Shown here piece by piece: positions 1 through 5,096 of a stretch of DNA of 5,104 nucleotides. Position numbers and translations under genes: made by a program. The notes beneath the pieces were generated by a model that did no database searches, had not been told where the DNA came from, and was given only the letters and a program-made list of their open reading frames with translations. Source of the DNA: Crickella sp963642455. Its GTDB lineage: Bacteria; Bacillota; Clostridia; Peptostreptococcales; Anaerovoracaceae. Each line of letters opens with the position of its first letter. Position 1 is the stretch's first letter. Location of the stretch: NCBI GenBank assembly GCA_963642455.1, contig CAVIGM010000055.1, forward strand, positions 1-5,104, read 5' to 3'.

Positions 1-99
1 TAATTATTCCATTAAAATTACACTATTTTTTCACTATTTGCATTGTTCTTTCACAATACATTAGCCCTTGAAAACACGGGGTTTCGGACTTGTGATAGC

Positions 100-1641
100 T
101 TATTCAAGCTCTATCGTCCCTGGTGGCTTGCTCGTCAGGTCGTAGAACACTCGATTGACGTGGTCTACTTCGTTGACGATTCTGGTCATGATTTTCTGGA
201 GGACGTTCCATGGGATTTCCTTTGCCTCGGCTGTCATGAAGTCGCTTGTGCTTACCGCGCGAAGTGCGACCGCATAGTCGTAGGTTCTGAAATCTCCCAT
301 TACGCCGACCGTTCTCATGTTGGTCAGGGCCGCGAAATACTGGTTGATTTCCTTGTCGAGTCCCGCCTTTGCGATTTCGTCTCGGAAGATGAAGTCCGCA
401 TCTTGCACGATCTTAACCTTCTCGGCTGTAACTTCGCCGACGATTCTAACTCCGAGGCCTGGGCCCGGGAATGGCTGGCGGAAAACAAGATAGTCCGGAA
501 TTCCAAGCTCTAAGCCGACCGCTCTAACCTCGTCTTTGAAAAGGCTGCGAAGCGGCTCGATTATCTCCTTGAAGTCCACATAGTCAGGAAGTCCGCCGAC
601 ATTATGGTGCGATTTGATTACAGCGGATTTGCCGAGGCCCGATTCGATTACGTCTGGGTAAATCGTTCCCTGCACGAGATAGTCGACTGCTCCGATTCGC
701 TTTGCCTCATCTTCGAACACTCTGATGAATTCTTCGCCGATGATTTTGCGCTTAGCCTCGGGCTCGGTCACGCCCGCAAGCTTGCTGTAGAATCTGTCTT
801 GTGCGTTAACTCTTATAAAATTAAGGTCGTATTGTCCGTTAGGCCCGAACACCGCCTCAACCTCGTCTCCTTCGTTCTTACGAAGAAGGCCGTGGTCGAC
901 AAATACGCAGGTTAGCTGCTTGCCAACGGCTTTTGAAAGAAGGACTGCTGCGACGGAGGAATCTACACCGCCCGAAAGCGCGCAAAGCACCTTGCCATCG
1001 CCTACTTTCTCGCGAATCTCTTTGATTTTCTCTTCTGCAAAAGCTCCCATCTGCCAATCCTGCTCGCAACCGCAGACATCAAGTATGAAGTGCTTGAGCA
1101 TGCCAAAGCCTTGAAGCGTGTGGTTAACCTCGGGATGGAACTGCACCGCATAGAGCTTCTTCTCGATGCATTCCATAGCGGCAACCGGGCAGTCGTCGGT
1201 ATGTGCTGTGATTACGAAGTCCTCGGGAACGTCGCTGATATAATCTGTATGGCTCATCCATACCTGCGTTATATCGTCTGCGTCGCGCAAGATTCCGTCC
1301 TTATTGTCGACTGTCACCATCGTTCTGCCGTATTCGCTTGTTGGCGCGGTTGCAACGTGGCCGCCGAGCTTATATGCCATGAACTGAGCGCCGTAGCAGA
1401 TGCCGAGGATTGGAATTCCAAGTTCAAAAATCGCGGTGTCAATTGATGGAGCGTTCTCGCCGTAAGCGCTCTGTGGCCCGCCGGTGAAAATTATGCCCTT
1501 AGGGTCGAAGTCTCGCACCTCGTCAAGCGTGATATTCTCGAAACCTTTGATCTCGGAATATACGCCGCATTCACGGACGCGCCTTGCGATTAGCTGGTTG
1601 TACTGTCCCCCGAAGTCGATAATAAGAATTCTGTTGGTCAT
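100..1641 (-). CDS. guaA: GMP synthase (glutamine-hydrolysing)
   Basis: GMP synthase makes GMP from XMP, ATP and glutamine, the last step of guanine nucleotide synthesis, in the cytoplasm. The 513-residue protein has the usual length and all three family domains. Residues 1-190 are a class I glutamine amidotransferase: oxyanion segment TGGPQSAYGE near 53-62, nucleophile Cys82 in GICYGAQ, and His169/Glu171 in FHPEV. Residues ~200-390 are the ATP pyrophosphatase, with P-loop LSGGVDSS at 222-229 and KSHHNVGGLP at 343-352. The C-terminal dimerisation and XMP-binding domain begins around RQPFPGPGLGVRIVGE (388-403) and ends KPPGTIELE. The ATG at 1641 lies 6 nt after AGGAGG (1648-1653, minus strand). 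It is transcribed alone, divergently from the acyltransferase gene. Nothing appears broken. No convincing terminator is visible in the 99 bp left after the stop. Identity is essentially certain from the motifs. Confidence 0.98.
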   Translation of the reverse strand: MTNRILIIDFGGQYNQLIARRVRECGVYSEIKGFENITLDEVRDFDPKGIIFTGGPQSAYGENAPSIDTAIFELGIPILGICYGAQFMAYKLGGHVATAPTSEYGRTMVTVDNKDGILRDADDITQVWMSHTDYISDVPEDFVITAHTDDCPVAAMECIEKKLYAVQFHPEVNHTLQGFGMLKHFILDVCGCEQDWQMGAFAEEKIKEIREKVGDGKVLCALSGGVDSSVAAVLLSKAVGKQLTCVFVDHGLLRKNEGDEVEAVFGPNGQYDLNFIRVNAQDRFYSKLAGVTEPEAKRKIIGEEFIRVFEDEAKRIGAVDYLVQGTIYPDVIESGLGKSAVIKSHHNVGGLPDYVDFKEIIEPLRSLFKDEVRAVGLELGIPDYLVFRQPFPGPGLGVRIVGEVTAEKVKIVQDADFIFRDEIAKAGLDKEINQYFAALTNMRTVGVMGDFRTYDYAVALRAVSTSDFMTAEAKEIPWNVLQKIMTRIVNEVDHVNRVFYDLTSKPPGTIELE

Positions 1642-1664
1642 TCCCTTCCTCCTGACTGTTGTAA

Positions 1665-1673
1665 TTTATAGCA
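1665..1673 (-). promoter_or_regulatory. candidate guaA promoter (extended -10)
   Basis: Read on the minus strand, TGCTATAAA matches an extended -10 (TGn plus TATAAA). No good -35 lies 16-18 bp upstream, as is common for extended -10 promoters. The implied transcription start near 1658 would give a very short leader of about 17 nt that still contains the AGGAGG site. A second possible -10 (TATTAT, 1717-1722, minus) would give a longer leader. This is inferred from consensus only. Confidence 0.4.
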
Positions 1674-1715
1674 TTTTTTCGCAAAATAATAGTAATTATT
1701 GCGGGACTATTCGTA

Positions 1716-1721
1716 TATAAT
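1716..1721 (+). promoter_or_regulatory. candidate -10 box for the acyltransferase gene
   Basis: A perfect TATAAT lies on the plus strand. The best 17-bp-spaced -35 is only TAATTA, so support is weak. If used, transcription starts near 1728, exactly where the GCGGCACTCG repeats begin, giving a leader of about 158 nt in front of the ATG at 1886. No better-scoring promoter is obvious closer to the gene. Confidence 0.35.
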
Positions 1722-1726
1722 AGAGG

Positions 1727-1820
1727 GCGGCACTCGTAGCAAGTGCGGCACTCGCGGCGATTATCAATCTGCCGCCGCACACATCATAATTTCCGGTTCG
1801 CAGGTGATTGCGGCACTTGC
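1727..1820 (+). repeat. GCGGCACTYG repeats with nested inverted repeats in leader region
   Basis: The decamer GCGGCACTCG occurs at 1727-1736 and 1745-1754, and once more with one change (GCGGCACTTG) at 1810-1819. The same stretch holds an 8-bp perfect inverted repeat, GCAAGTGC (1739-1746) with GCACTTGC (1813-1820). This encloses a second one, GCGGCG (1754-1759) with CGCCGC (1773-1778). A competing 7-bp pairing, GTGCGGC (1743-1749) with GCCGCAC (1774-1780), excludes both. It is GC-rich while its flanks are AT-rich. It could be a folded 5' leader of the acyltransferase mRNA or a cluster of protein-binding sites. I recognise no known riboswitch family in it. Confidence 0.6.
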
Positions 1821-1848
1821 AAATCCGCAGATAAATTATTGTATTACT

Positions 1849-1860
1849 TTTGCCGGCAAA
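1849..1860. repeat. 12-bp perfect palindrome upstream of acyltransferase RBS
   Basis: TTTGCCGGCAAA is a perfect 12-bp palindrome ending 13 nt before the AAGGAA ribosome binding site. Its position in the leader would suit a repressor operator, but no bound regulator can be named. A palindrome of this size can also arise by chance. Confidence 0.45.
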
Positions 1861-1873
1861 TCTCAAGAAACGT

Positions 1874-1879
1874 AAGGAA
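1874..1879 (+). promoter_or_regulatory. ribosome binding site fixing the acyltransferase start
   Basis: AAGGAA is followed by a 6-nt spacer and the ATG at 1886. An upstream in-frame TTG at 1850 would add 12 residues but lies inside the palindrome and has no Shine-Dalgarno sequence, so the ATG is preferred. Confidence 0.8.
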
Positions 1880-1885
1880 CTTATA

Positions 1886-3127
1886 ATGACAAATTTAGAT
1901 TCAAATAAGAATTCAAGTTCAAGCTCAAGTCCGAATTCGAAGTCAAACACGAATTCAAGCACGAATTCGGCTTCAACATTTCCGAAGCCTAACGCTTTCC
2001 TATACAGATTCCTCAACTTCTTCGTGAGGATTTATCTCTGGGCGAAATTCAAGCCCGAATACAAATTCGACGAAATTCGCAAGATCAAAGGCCCTGCCAT
2101 CGTTCTGTGCAGCCACACCTCGAACCTCGACTTCCTGCTCGTCGCTGTTGGGCTTCTGCCGATTCGCCCGACTTACATAATGAGCAACCATTTTTTCGTG
2201 CATCCTAAGATTGGCAAGCTTCTGCGGCCACTTCACGCGATTCCTAAGAAAATGTTCTGCGCCGACATCAACGCGGTTCGCCAGATTATGAAGGCTGTCA
2301 AATCCGGAAATGTCGTTGTCATGTTCCCCGAAGGTCGCCTCACGTGCTGCGGCCATACGCTTTCGATTGCCGACGGTACTGCCGAGCTTGTTAAAAAACT
2401 GGGCGTCGACGTTTACTACTTAGTGGAGAACGGACTCTACAAGGCTCTTCCTAAGTGGAGCAAGGCCGGCATTCGCAAGGGCCCAGTCAGCTTAGAAGGT
2501 GGTCTCCTCATGAAAGGAGACGAGATTGCAAGCCTTAGCGTGTCCGAGATTGAAGACAAGATTGCCCGCGCCATAGAGCATGATGACGAGAAGGCCTTCG
2601 TCGGAAAAGAATATAAATGCGACAAGCCTGCGCTTGGGCTTGAAAGAATTCTATATAAATGCCCTGTCTGCGGAGAGGAATTTGCGATTACAAGTAGCGC
2701 AAGAACCTTAGACTGCAGCTCCTGCGGCGCGAGCTGGACTCTTGATAACAAATATGTGCTTGACGGCCCACGTTTCGACAGCATCAATTCATGGTTCGAT
2801 TGGGAGCAGTCCGAGGTCGACCTCGACGCAGGTCTTGAATGCGACTGCCTGCTTGGAACTGCCGACGAAACAGGCGTCATGAATCCAAATGCTGGCAAGG
2901 GCCACATCAGTATCAATAAGGAAGAAATTTGCTTCAGCGGCGAATGCTTCGGCAAGGAACTTGCTTTTACAGAGAAAACATCTATTGTTAAGGCTTTTCC
3001 GATAGCCGTCGGCGAGCATATCGACATTTATTCGAACAAGATTCTGTATTATATTTATCCGCAGCCTAACAAGAACATGACTGTCAAATGCGTGCAGTAT
3101 CTCGATAAGCTCTCGGCCGAAAGATAA
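1886..3127 (+). CDS. PlsC-type lysophospholipid acyltransferase with C-terminal zinc ribbon
   Basis: This is probably a membrane-associated 1-acylglycerol-3-phosphate or related O-acyltransferase, which moves a fatty acyl group onto a lysolipid in phospholipid or glycolipid synthesis. From the 413-residue translation: 1-35 is a Ser/Asn-rich, probably disordered tail; 37-55 is hydrophobic and aromatic, a likely membrane anchor; ~68-185 is the PlsC domain, with catalytic HX4D at His77-Asp82 and substrate motif FPEGR at 147-151. Residues 259-280 form a CX2CX14CX2C zinc ribbon (CPVC, CSSC). Residues ~297-413 are an extra domain whose strand pattern (GHISINKEEICFSGE, then a YYIYPQP strand and a final helix) suggests a PH/GRAM-like fold; this is inference. 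Ordinary PlsC enzymes run about 200-260 residues, so this one is much longer. The usual Pro after motif III is not evident. The acyl acceptor cannot be told from sequence, so I give no symbol. It is transcribed alone and ends ahead of a strong terminator. Confidence 0.88.
   Translation: MTNLDSNKNSSSSSSPNSKSNTNSSTNSASTFPKPNAFLYRFLNFFVRIYLWAKFKPEYKFDEIRKIKGPAIVLCSHTSNLDFLLVAVGLLPIRPTYIMSNHFFVHPKIGKLLRPLHAIPKKMFCADINAVRQIMKAVKSGNVVVMFPEGRLTCCGHTLSIADGTAELVKKLGVDVYYLVENGLYKALPKWSKAGIRKGPVSLEGGLLMKGDEIASLSVSEIEDKIARAIEHDDEKAFVGKEYKCDKPALGLERILYKCPVCGEEFAITSSARTLDCSSCGASWTLDNKYVLDGPRFDSINSWFDWEQSEVDLDAGLECDCLLGTADETGVMNPNAGKGHISINKEEICFSGECFGKELAFTEKTSIVKAFPIAVGEHIDIYSNKILYYIYPQPNKNMTVKCVQYLDKLSAER
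1909..1968 (+). repeat. hexamer-periodic Asn-Ser coding repeat
   Basis: GAATTC recurs at 1909, 1933, 1951 and 1963, at spacings of 24, 18 and 12 bp, all multiples of six. TTCAAG-like hexamers lie between, and CACGAATTC is repeated exactly at 1948-1956 and 1960-1968. Each GAATTC reads in frame as Asn-Ser, producing the Ser/Asn-rich tail of the acyltransferase. The pattern resembles a degenerate microsatellite that grew by six-base steps. Confidence 0.75.
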
Positions 3128-3134
3128 TTAGAAA

Positions 3135-3211
3135 NNNNNNNNNNNNNNNNNNNNNNNNNNNNNNNNNNNNNNNNNNNNNNNNNNNNNNNNNNNNNNNNNN
3201 NNNNNNNNNNN
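3135..3211. other. assembly gap (77 N)
   Basis: An unbroken run of 77 N lies between the acyltransferase stop codon and its terminator. The true length and content are unknown. It does not interrupt either neighbouring gene. Confidence 0.99.
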
Positions 3212-3220
3212 AAGGAAATA

Positions 3221-3249
3221 GGCGCTGCCCGAAATGGGCAACGCCTTTT
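3221..3249 (+). terminator. intrinsic terminator of the acyltransferase gene
   Basis: The hairpin pairs GGCG (3221-3224) with CGCC (3242-3245) and TGCCC (3226-3230) with GGGCA (3236-3240), with one C/A mismatch between the two segments and a GAAAT loop. TTTTA follows directly. Read on the minus strand, the same hairpin is followed by TATTTCCTT, so it may also stop transcription coming from brnQ. Confidence 0.88.
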
Positions 3250-3255
3250 ATATAT

Positions 3256-3276
3256 CAGCCGTTGGTGTACCGGCTG
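3256..3276. repeat. small inverted repeat in convergent intergenic region
   Basis: CAGCCG (3256-3261) and CGGCTG (3271-3276) form a 6-bp stem with a 9-nt loop. Neither strand has a clear U-tract after it: the minus strand continues ATATATAAAA. It is at best a weak or backup terminator for brnQ. Confidence 0.4.
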
Positions 3277-3290
3277 GGATAAACCTATCA

Positions 3291-3370
3291 GCTTGAGCTA
3301 TGCAATTTGTTTGAAATCGGCTCAAGCCCCGCAGGTCCTTGAATTAAATTTAATTCGGCTTGAGCTATGC
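3291..3370. repeat. 13-bp direct repeat with shared inverted copy after brnQ
   Basis: GCTTGAGCTATGC occurs exactly at 3291-3303 and 3358-3370; the second copy covers the brnQ stop codon. Between them, GGCTCAAGCC at 3319-3328 is complementary to part of both copies: an 8-bp stem with the distal copy (3291-3298) or a 9-bp stem with the proximal copy (3357-3365). The two stems exclude each other. No U-tract follows either on the minus strand, so they are not classical terminators. They could protect or process the brnQ mRNA 3' end. Confidence 0.65.
3341..3356. repeat. 16-bp perfect AT palindrome
   Basis: GAATTAAATTTAATTC is perfectly palindromic and sits in the loop of the proximal GGCTTGAGC stem just after brnQ. 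It contains only two GC pairs and may be a chance product of AT-rich sequence. Confidence 0.55.
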
Positions 3371-4717
3371 GGTTTTCTTAACTTTGCTAACTACAAGTCC
3401 GATTACGAGGCCGATTGCAGCTGGTGTAACCCATCCAAGACTTACATCGAAGAATGGGAATAACTTGCTTGCGAACTCGGTTGCAGCTGGGATATTCAGA
3501 GCCGTCTGAATTCCCTCAGGCAGCGTCTTCATGAAGTCAAAGATTGCCGCAACGAAGGCACCTGCGATAGTCCAACCATATACAGCCTTGCTCTTATTGA
3601 AGAATTTCTCTGTGAGCGCAAGGATGATGAGTACGATTGCAAGCGGATAAATGAGCATCAGCACAGGTACTGCGTATGAAATGATTGCAGTCAGTCCAAC
3701 ATTTGAAACAGCGAATGAGAACAATGTGAAAGCAATTGCCCAACCCTTGTAGTTGAGTGTTCCTGGGAACATCTTGACAAACATTTCTGAGCAGCTTGTA
3801 ACAAGTCCGATTGCGGTCTTCAAGCATGCAAAAGTGATTGCCAGTGCAAGGATTACTGTTCCTGCCATTCCAAGGTAGTGGTTAGCAATCTGCGAGAAAG
3901 CGATTCCGCCGTTCTCGGATGTCTCGAAGAGGCCTCTTGACTGTGCGCCCATGATGATTGTGAATACATAGATAACAGCCATCAGAACAGCTGTGATTAA
4001 GCCGGATTTAACTGTTGCCTTTGCAACGTCTCCGTCGTCTTCAACGCCCATTCCTCTGATAACATTGATTACGATGATACCAAATGCAAGTCCTGCGATT
4101 CCGTCCATTGTGCCGTAGCCCTCAACGATTCCGTTGAAAAGAGCGCCTGTCTGGTAACCTGCGTCAGGTGTAACATCTGCGATTGAAGTTGAAGGATTAA
4201 GCAGTGCAACAACAACCAGGATTCCCAGGAATACAAGGAATAAAGGTGTGATGACTTTGCCTACCCAAGTTGTAATCTGCTTAGGCTTAAGCGAGAAAAA
4301 CAGAACAACTGCAAAGAAGGCTGCCGAGAAAAGCAGGAGGTACAGCGTCGTATGCTCTGTTCCGATTACGCCCTCAAGTCCTGTTGTAAAGGAGGTTGTC
4401 GCACATCTTGGAATAGCAAAGAAAGGTCCTATCGTCAGATAGAGAACTGTCGTGAACGCATATCCGTACCATGGCGAAACCCTCTGGCTAAGTTGCAGAA
4501 GATCCGAGCTGTTAGTATTACCGATAGCAGCTACACCAAGAATAGGAATACTTACCGCCGAAATAATAAAGCCAATGATTGCAGGCCATGTATTGCTTCC
4601 TGCCAGTTGTCCAAGGTGAATAGGGAAAATAATGTTTCCTGCTCCAAAGAACATTCCAAATAGTGTGAGTCCCACCAGGAAGGTCTCTTTCTTGCTCAAA
4701 ACTTTTTTCTTTTCCAT
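3365..4717 (-). CDS. brnQ: branched-chain amino acid carrier, LIVCS family
   Basis: This is a sodium- or proton-coupled importer of leucine, isoleucine and valine in the cytoplasmic membrane. The 450-residue protein is full length for the family and almost wholly hydrophobic, fitting about 12 membrane segments. Diagnostic stretches are FGMFFGAGNIIFPIHLGQ (20-37), GPFFAIPRCATTSF (97-110), a VINVIRGMG segment near 217-224 and FACLKTAIGLVTSCSEMF (296-313); a short basic tail ends KVKKTA. The ATG at 4717 has AAAGGAGG 8 nt upstream. Cys105 sits where I recall Thr in many relatives (PRTATTSF), which is a minor variant. It is transcribed alone, convergent with the acyltransferase gene and divergent from tRNA-Arg. 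Family assignment is firm; exact substrate preference is inferred. Confidence 0.96.
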   Translation of the reverse strand: MEKKKVLSKKETFLVGLTLFGMFFGAGNIIFPIHLGQLAGSNTWPAIIGFIISAVSIPILGVAAIGNTNSSDLLQLSQRVSPWYGYAFTTVLYLTIGPFFAIPRCATTSFTTGLEGVIGTEHTTLYLLLFSAAFFAVVLFFSLKPKQITTWVGKVITPLFLVFLGILVVVALLNPSTSIADVTPDAGYQTGALFNGIVEGYGTMDGIAGLAFGIIVINVIRGMGVEDDGDVAKATVKSGLITAVLMAVIYVFTIIMGAQSRGLFETSENGGIAFSQIANHYLGMAGTVILALAITFACLKTAIGLVTSCSEMFVKMFPGTLNYKGWAIAFTLFSFAVSNVGLTAIISYAVPVLMLIYPLAIVLIILALTEKFFNKSKAVYGWTIAGAFVAAIFDFMKTLPEGIQTALNIPAATEFASKLFPFFDVSLGWVTPAAIGLVIGLVVSKVKKTA

Positions 4718-4725
4718 TAACACGT

Positions 4726-4733
4726 CCTCCTTT
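4726..4733 (-). promoter_or_regulatory. ribosome binding site deciding the brnQ start
   Basis: On the minus strand AAAGGAGG is followed by GTG after 2 nt (4723) and by in-frame ATG after 8 nt (4717). Two nucleotides is too close for initiation, so the ATG is the likely start and the protein begins MEKKKV. Confidence 0.85.
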
Positions 4734-4753
4734 AATTTCTTTTGATTTTATTA

Positions 4754-4780
4754 TGATCTAATGCGGTACTGCATGAATCA
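4754..4780. repeat. interrupted inverted repeat upstream of brnQ
   Basis: The core ATGCGGTACTGCAT (4761-4774) is a 14-bp palindrome with one mismatched pair. It is flanked by TGAT (4754-4757) and ATCA (4777-4780), giving outer arms as well. It lies about 20 bp upstream of the brnQ ribosome binding site. It could be an operator or a leader hairpin. There is no attenuator U-tract after it. Confidence 0.5.
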
Positions 4781-4805
4781 TTGACTTTGCTGTCTGGCCT
4801 CTGCG

Positions 4806-4814
4806 TATATAGCA
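4806..4814 (-). promoter_or_regulatory. candidate brnQ promoter (extended -10)
   Basis: TGCTATATA on the minus strand fits an extended -10, with no strong -35 at 16-18 bp. It implies a start near 4799 and a leader of about 80 nt that would include the inverted repeat at 4754-4780. A second extended -10 (TGTTATATT) lies a little further upstream, so the start site is uncertain. Confidence 0.35.
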
Positions 4815-4863
4815 CAACACCGACAGCATTTAATATAACACATTCTGTAAGTAAATGCTCGTG

Positions 4864-4910
4864 TTTTTTGCAATTTTTTGTAAATTTTTTCAAATTTTAT
4901 AAACTTTTTT
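4864..4910. promoter_or_regulatory. five phased T-tracts (predicted curved DNA)
   Basis: T-runs start at 4864, 4874, 4885, 4895 and 4905 (lengths 6, 6, 6, 4, 6), at steps of 10, 11, 10 and 10 bp, matching one turn of B-DNA. AAAA at 4916-4919 continues the phase. Phased A/T tracts are known to bend DNA. The element lies about 60-110 bp upstream of the tRNA-Arg -35 box and in the brnQ upstream region. Confidence 0.7.
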
Positions 4911-4972
4911 GTGCGAAAAGAAAATTTGCGGCGAGCCACCCTTATTATTTATTGCGAATTTCTTGTATCGTC

Positions 4973-5001
4973 TTGTAATTTAATCATTCATGCGTTATAA
5001 T
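4973..5001 (+). promoter_or_regulatory. promoter of tRNA-Arg
   Basis: TTGTAA (-35, 4973-4978) is separated by exactly 17 bp from a perfect TATAAT (-10, 4996-5001). The expected start near 5008 gives a short leader of about a dozen bases before the mature tRNA 5' end at 5020, as is typical for tRNA units. Confidence 0.78.
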
Positions 5002-5019
5002 CTTACGGTCGAAAAACTT

Positions 5020-5096
5020 GTACCCATAGCTCAATTGGATAGAGTGTCTGACTACGAATCAGAAGGTTCGGGGTTCGAGCCCCTGTGGGTACACCA
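5020..5096 (+). tRNA. tRNA-Arg (anticodon ACG)
   Basis: A complete 77-nt cloverleaf. The acceptor stem is GTACCCA (5020-5026) with TGGGTAC (5086-5092). The D stem is GCTC (5029-5032) with GAGT (5042-5045). The anticodon stem is TCTGA (5047-5051) with TCAGA (5059-5063), around loop CTACGAA with anticodon ACG at 5054-5056. The T stem is CGGGG (5069-5073) with CCCTG (5081-5085), around TTCGAGC. The discriminator is A5093, and CCA (5094-5096) is encoded. ACG is normally deaminated to ICG by TadA, letting the tRNA read CGU, CGC and CGA. The window stops 8 nt after it, so further tRNAs in the same unit cannot be excluded. Confidence 0.97.

Noticed and set aside
1..115. guaA terminator, including the small hairpin at 94-115 over the stop codon
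   Set aside because: The stem is short with a bulge and no U-tract follows on the minus strand. The remaining 93 bases hold only AT-rich sequence with two CACTATTT copies (21-28, 32-39). The terminator may lie beyond the window.
43..513. A 156-codon open frame on the plus strand
   Set aside because: It lies almost entirely antisense to the well-supported guaA, has no ribosome binding site and its translation resembles no protein I know. The same applies to the plus-strand frames at 604-915 and 1090-1446.
1642..1885. Purine riboswitch or guanine-responsive leader before guaA
   Set aside because: I found none of the conserved purine aptamer core on the minus strand, and the best promoter leaves a leader too short to contain one.
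1850..1885. Upstream TTG start for the acyltransferase
   Set aside because: It has no Shine-Dalgarno sequence and lies inside a palindrome, while the ATG at 1886 has AAGGAA at 6 nt.
2437..3027. A 196-codon minus-strand frame inside the acyltransferase gene
   Set aside because: It is the antisense shadow of a gene with clear catalytic and zinc-binding motifs. It is Ser/Pro/Leu-rich with no recognisable domain.
4718..4723. GTG start for brnQ, two codons upstream of the ATG
   Set aside because: It sits only 2 nt from the AAAGGAGG site, whereas the ATG at 4717 is at 8 nt.
4724..4860. T-box leader for brnQ
   Set aside because: GTACCGC on the minus strand faintly resembles the T-box antiterminator sequence, but the TGGNACC core is absent, no terminator hairpin with a U-tract precedes the gene, and the leader is too short.
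4781..4978. A 65-codon plus-strand frame between brnQ and the tRNA
   Set aside because: It needs a TTG start without a ribosome binding site, its composition is simply translated T-tracts, and it runs into the tRNA promoter.
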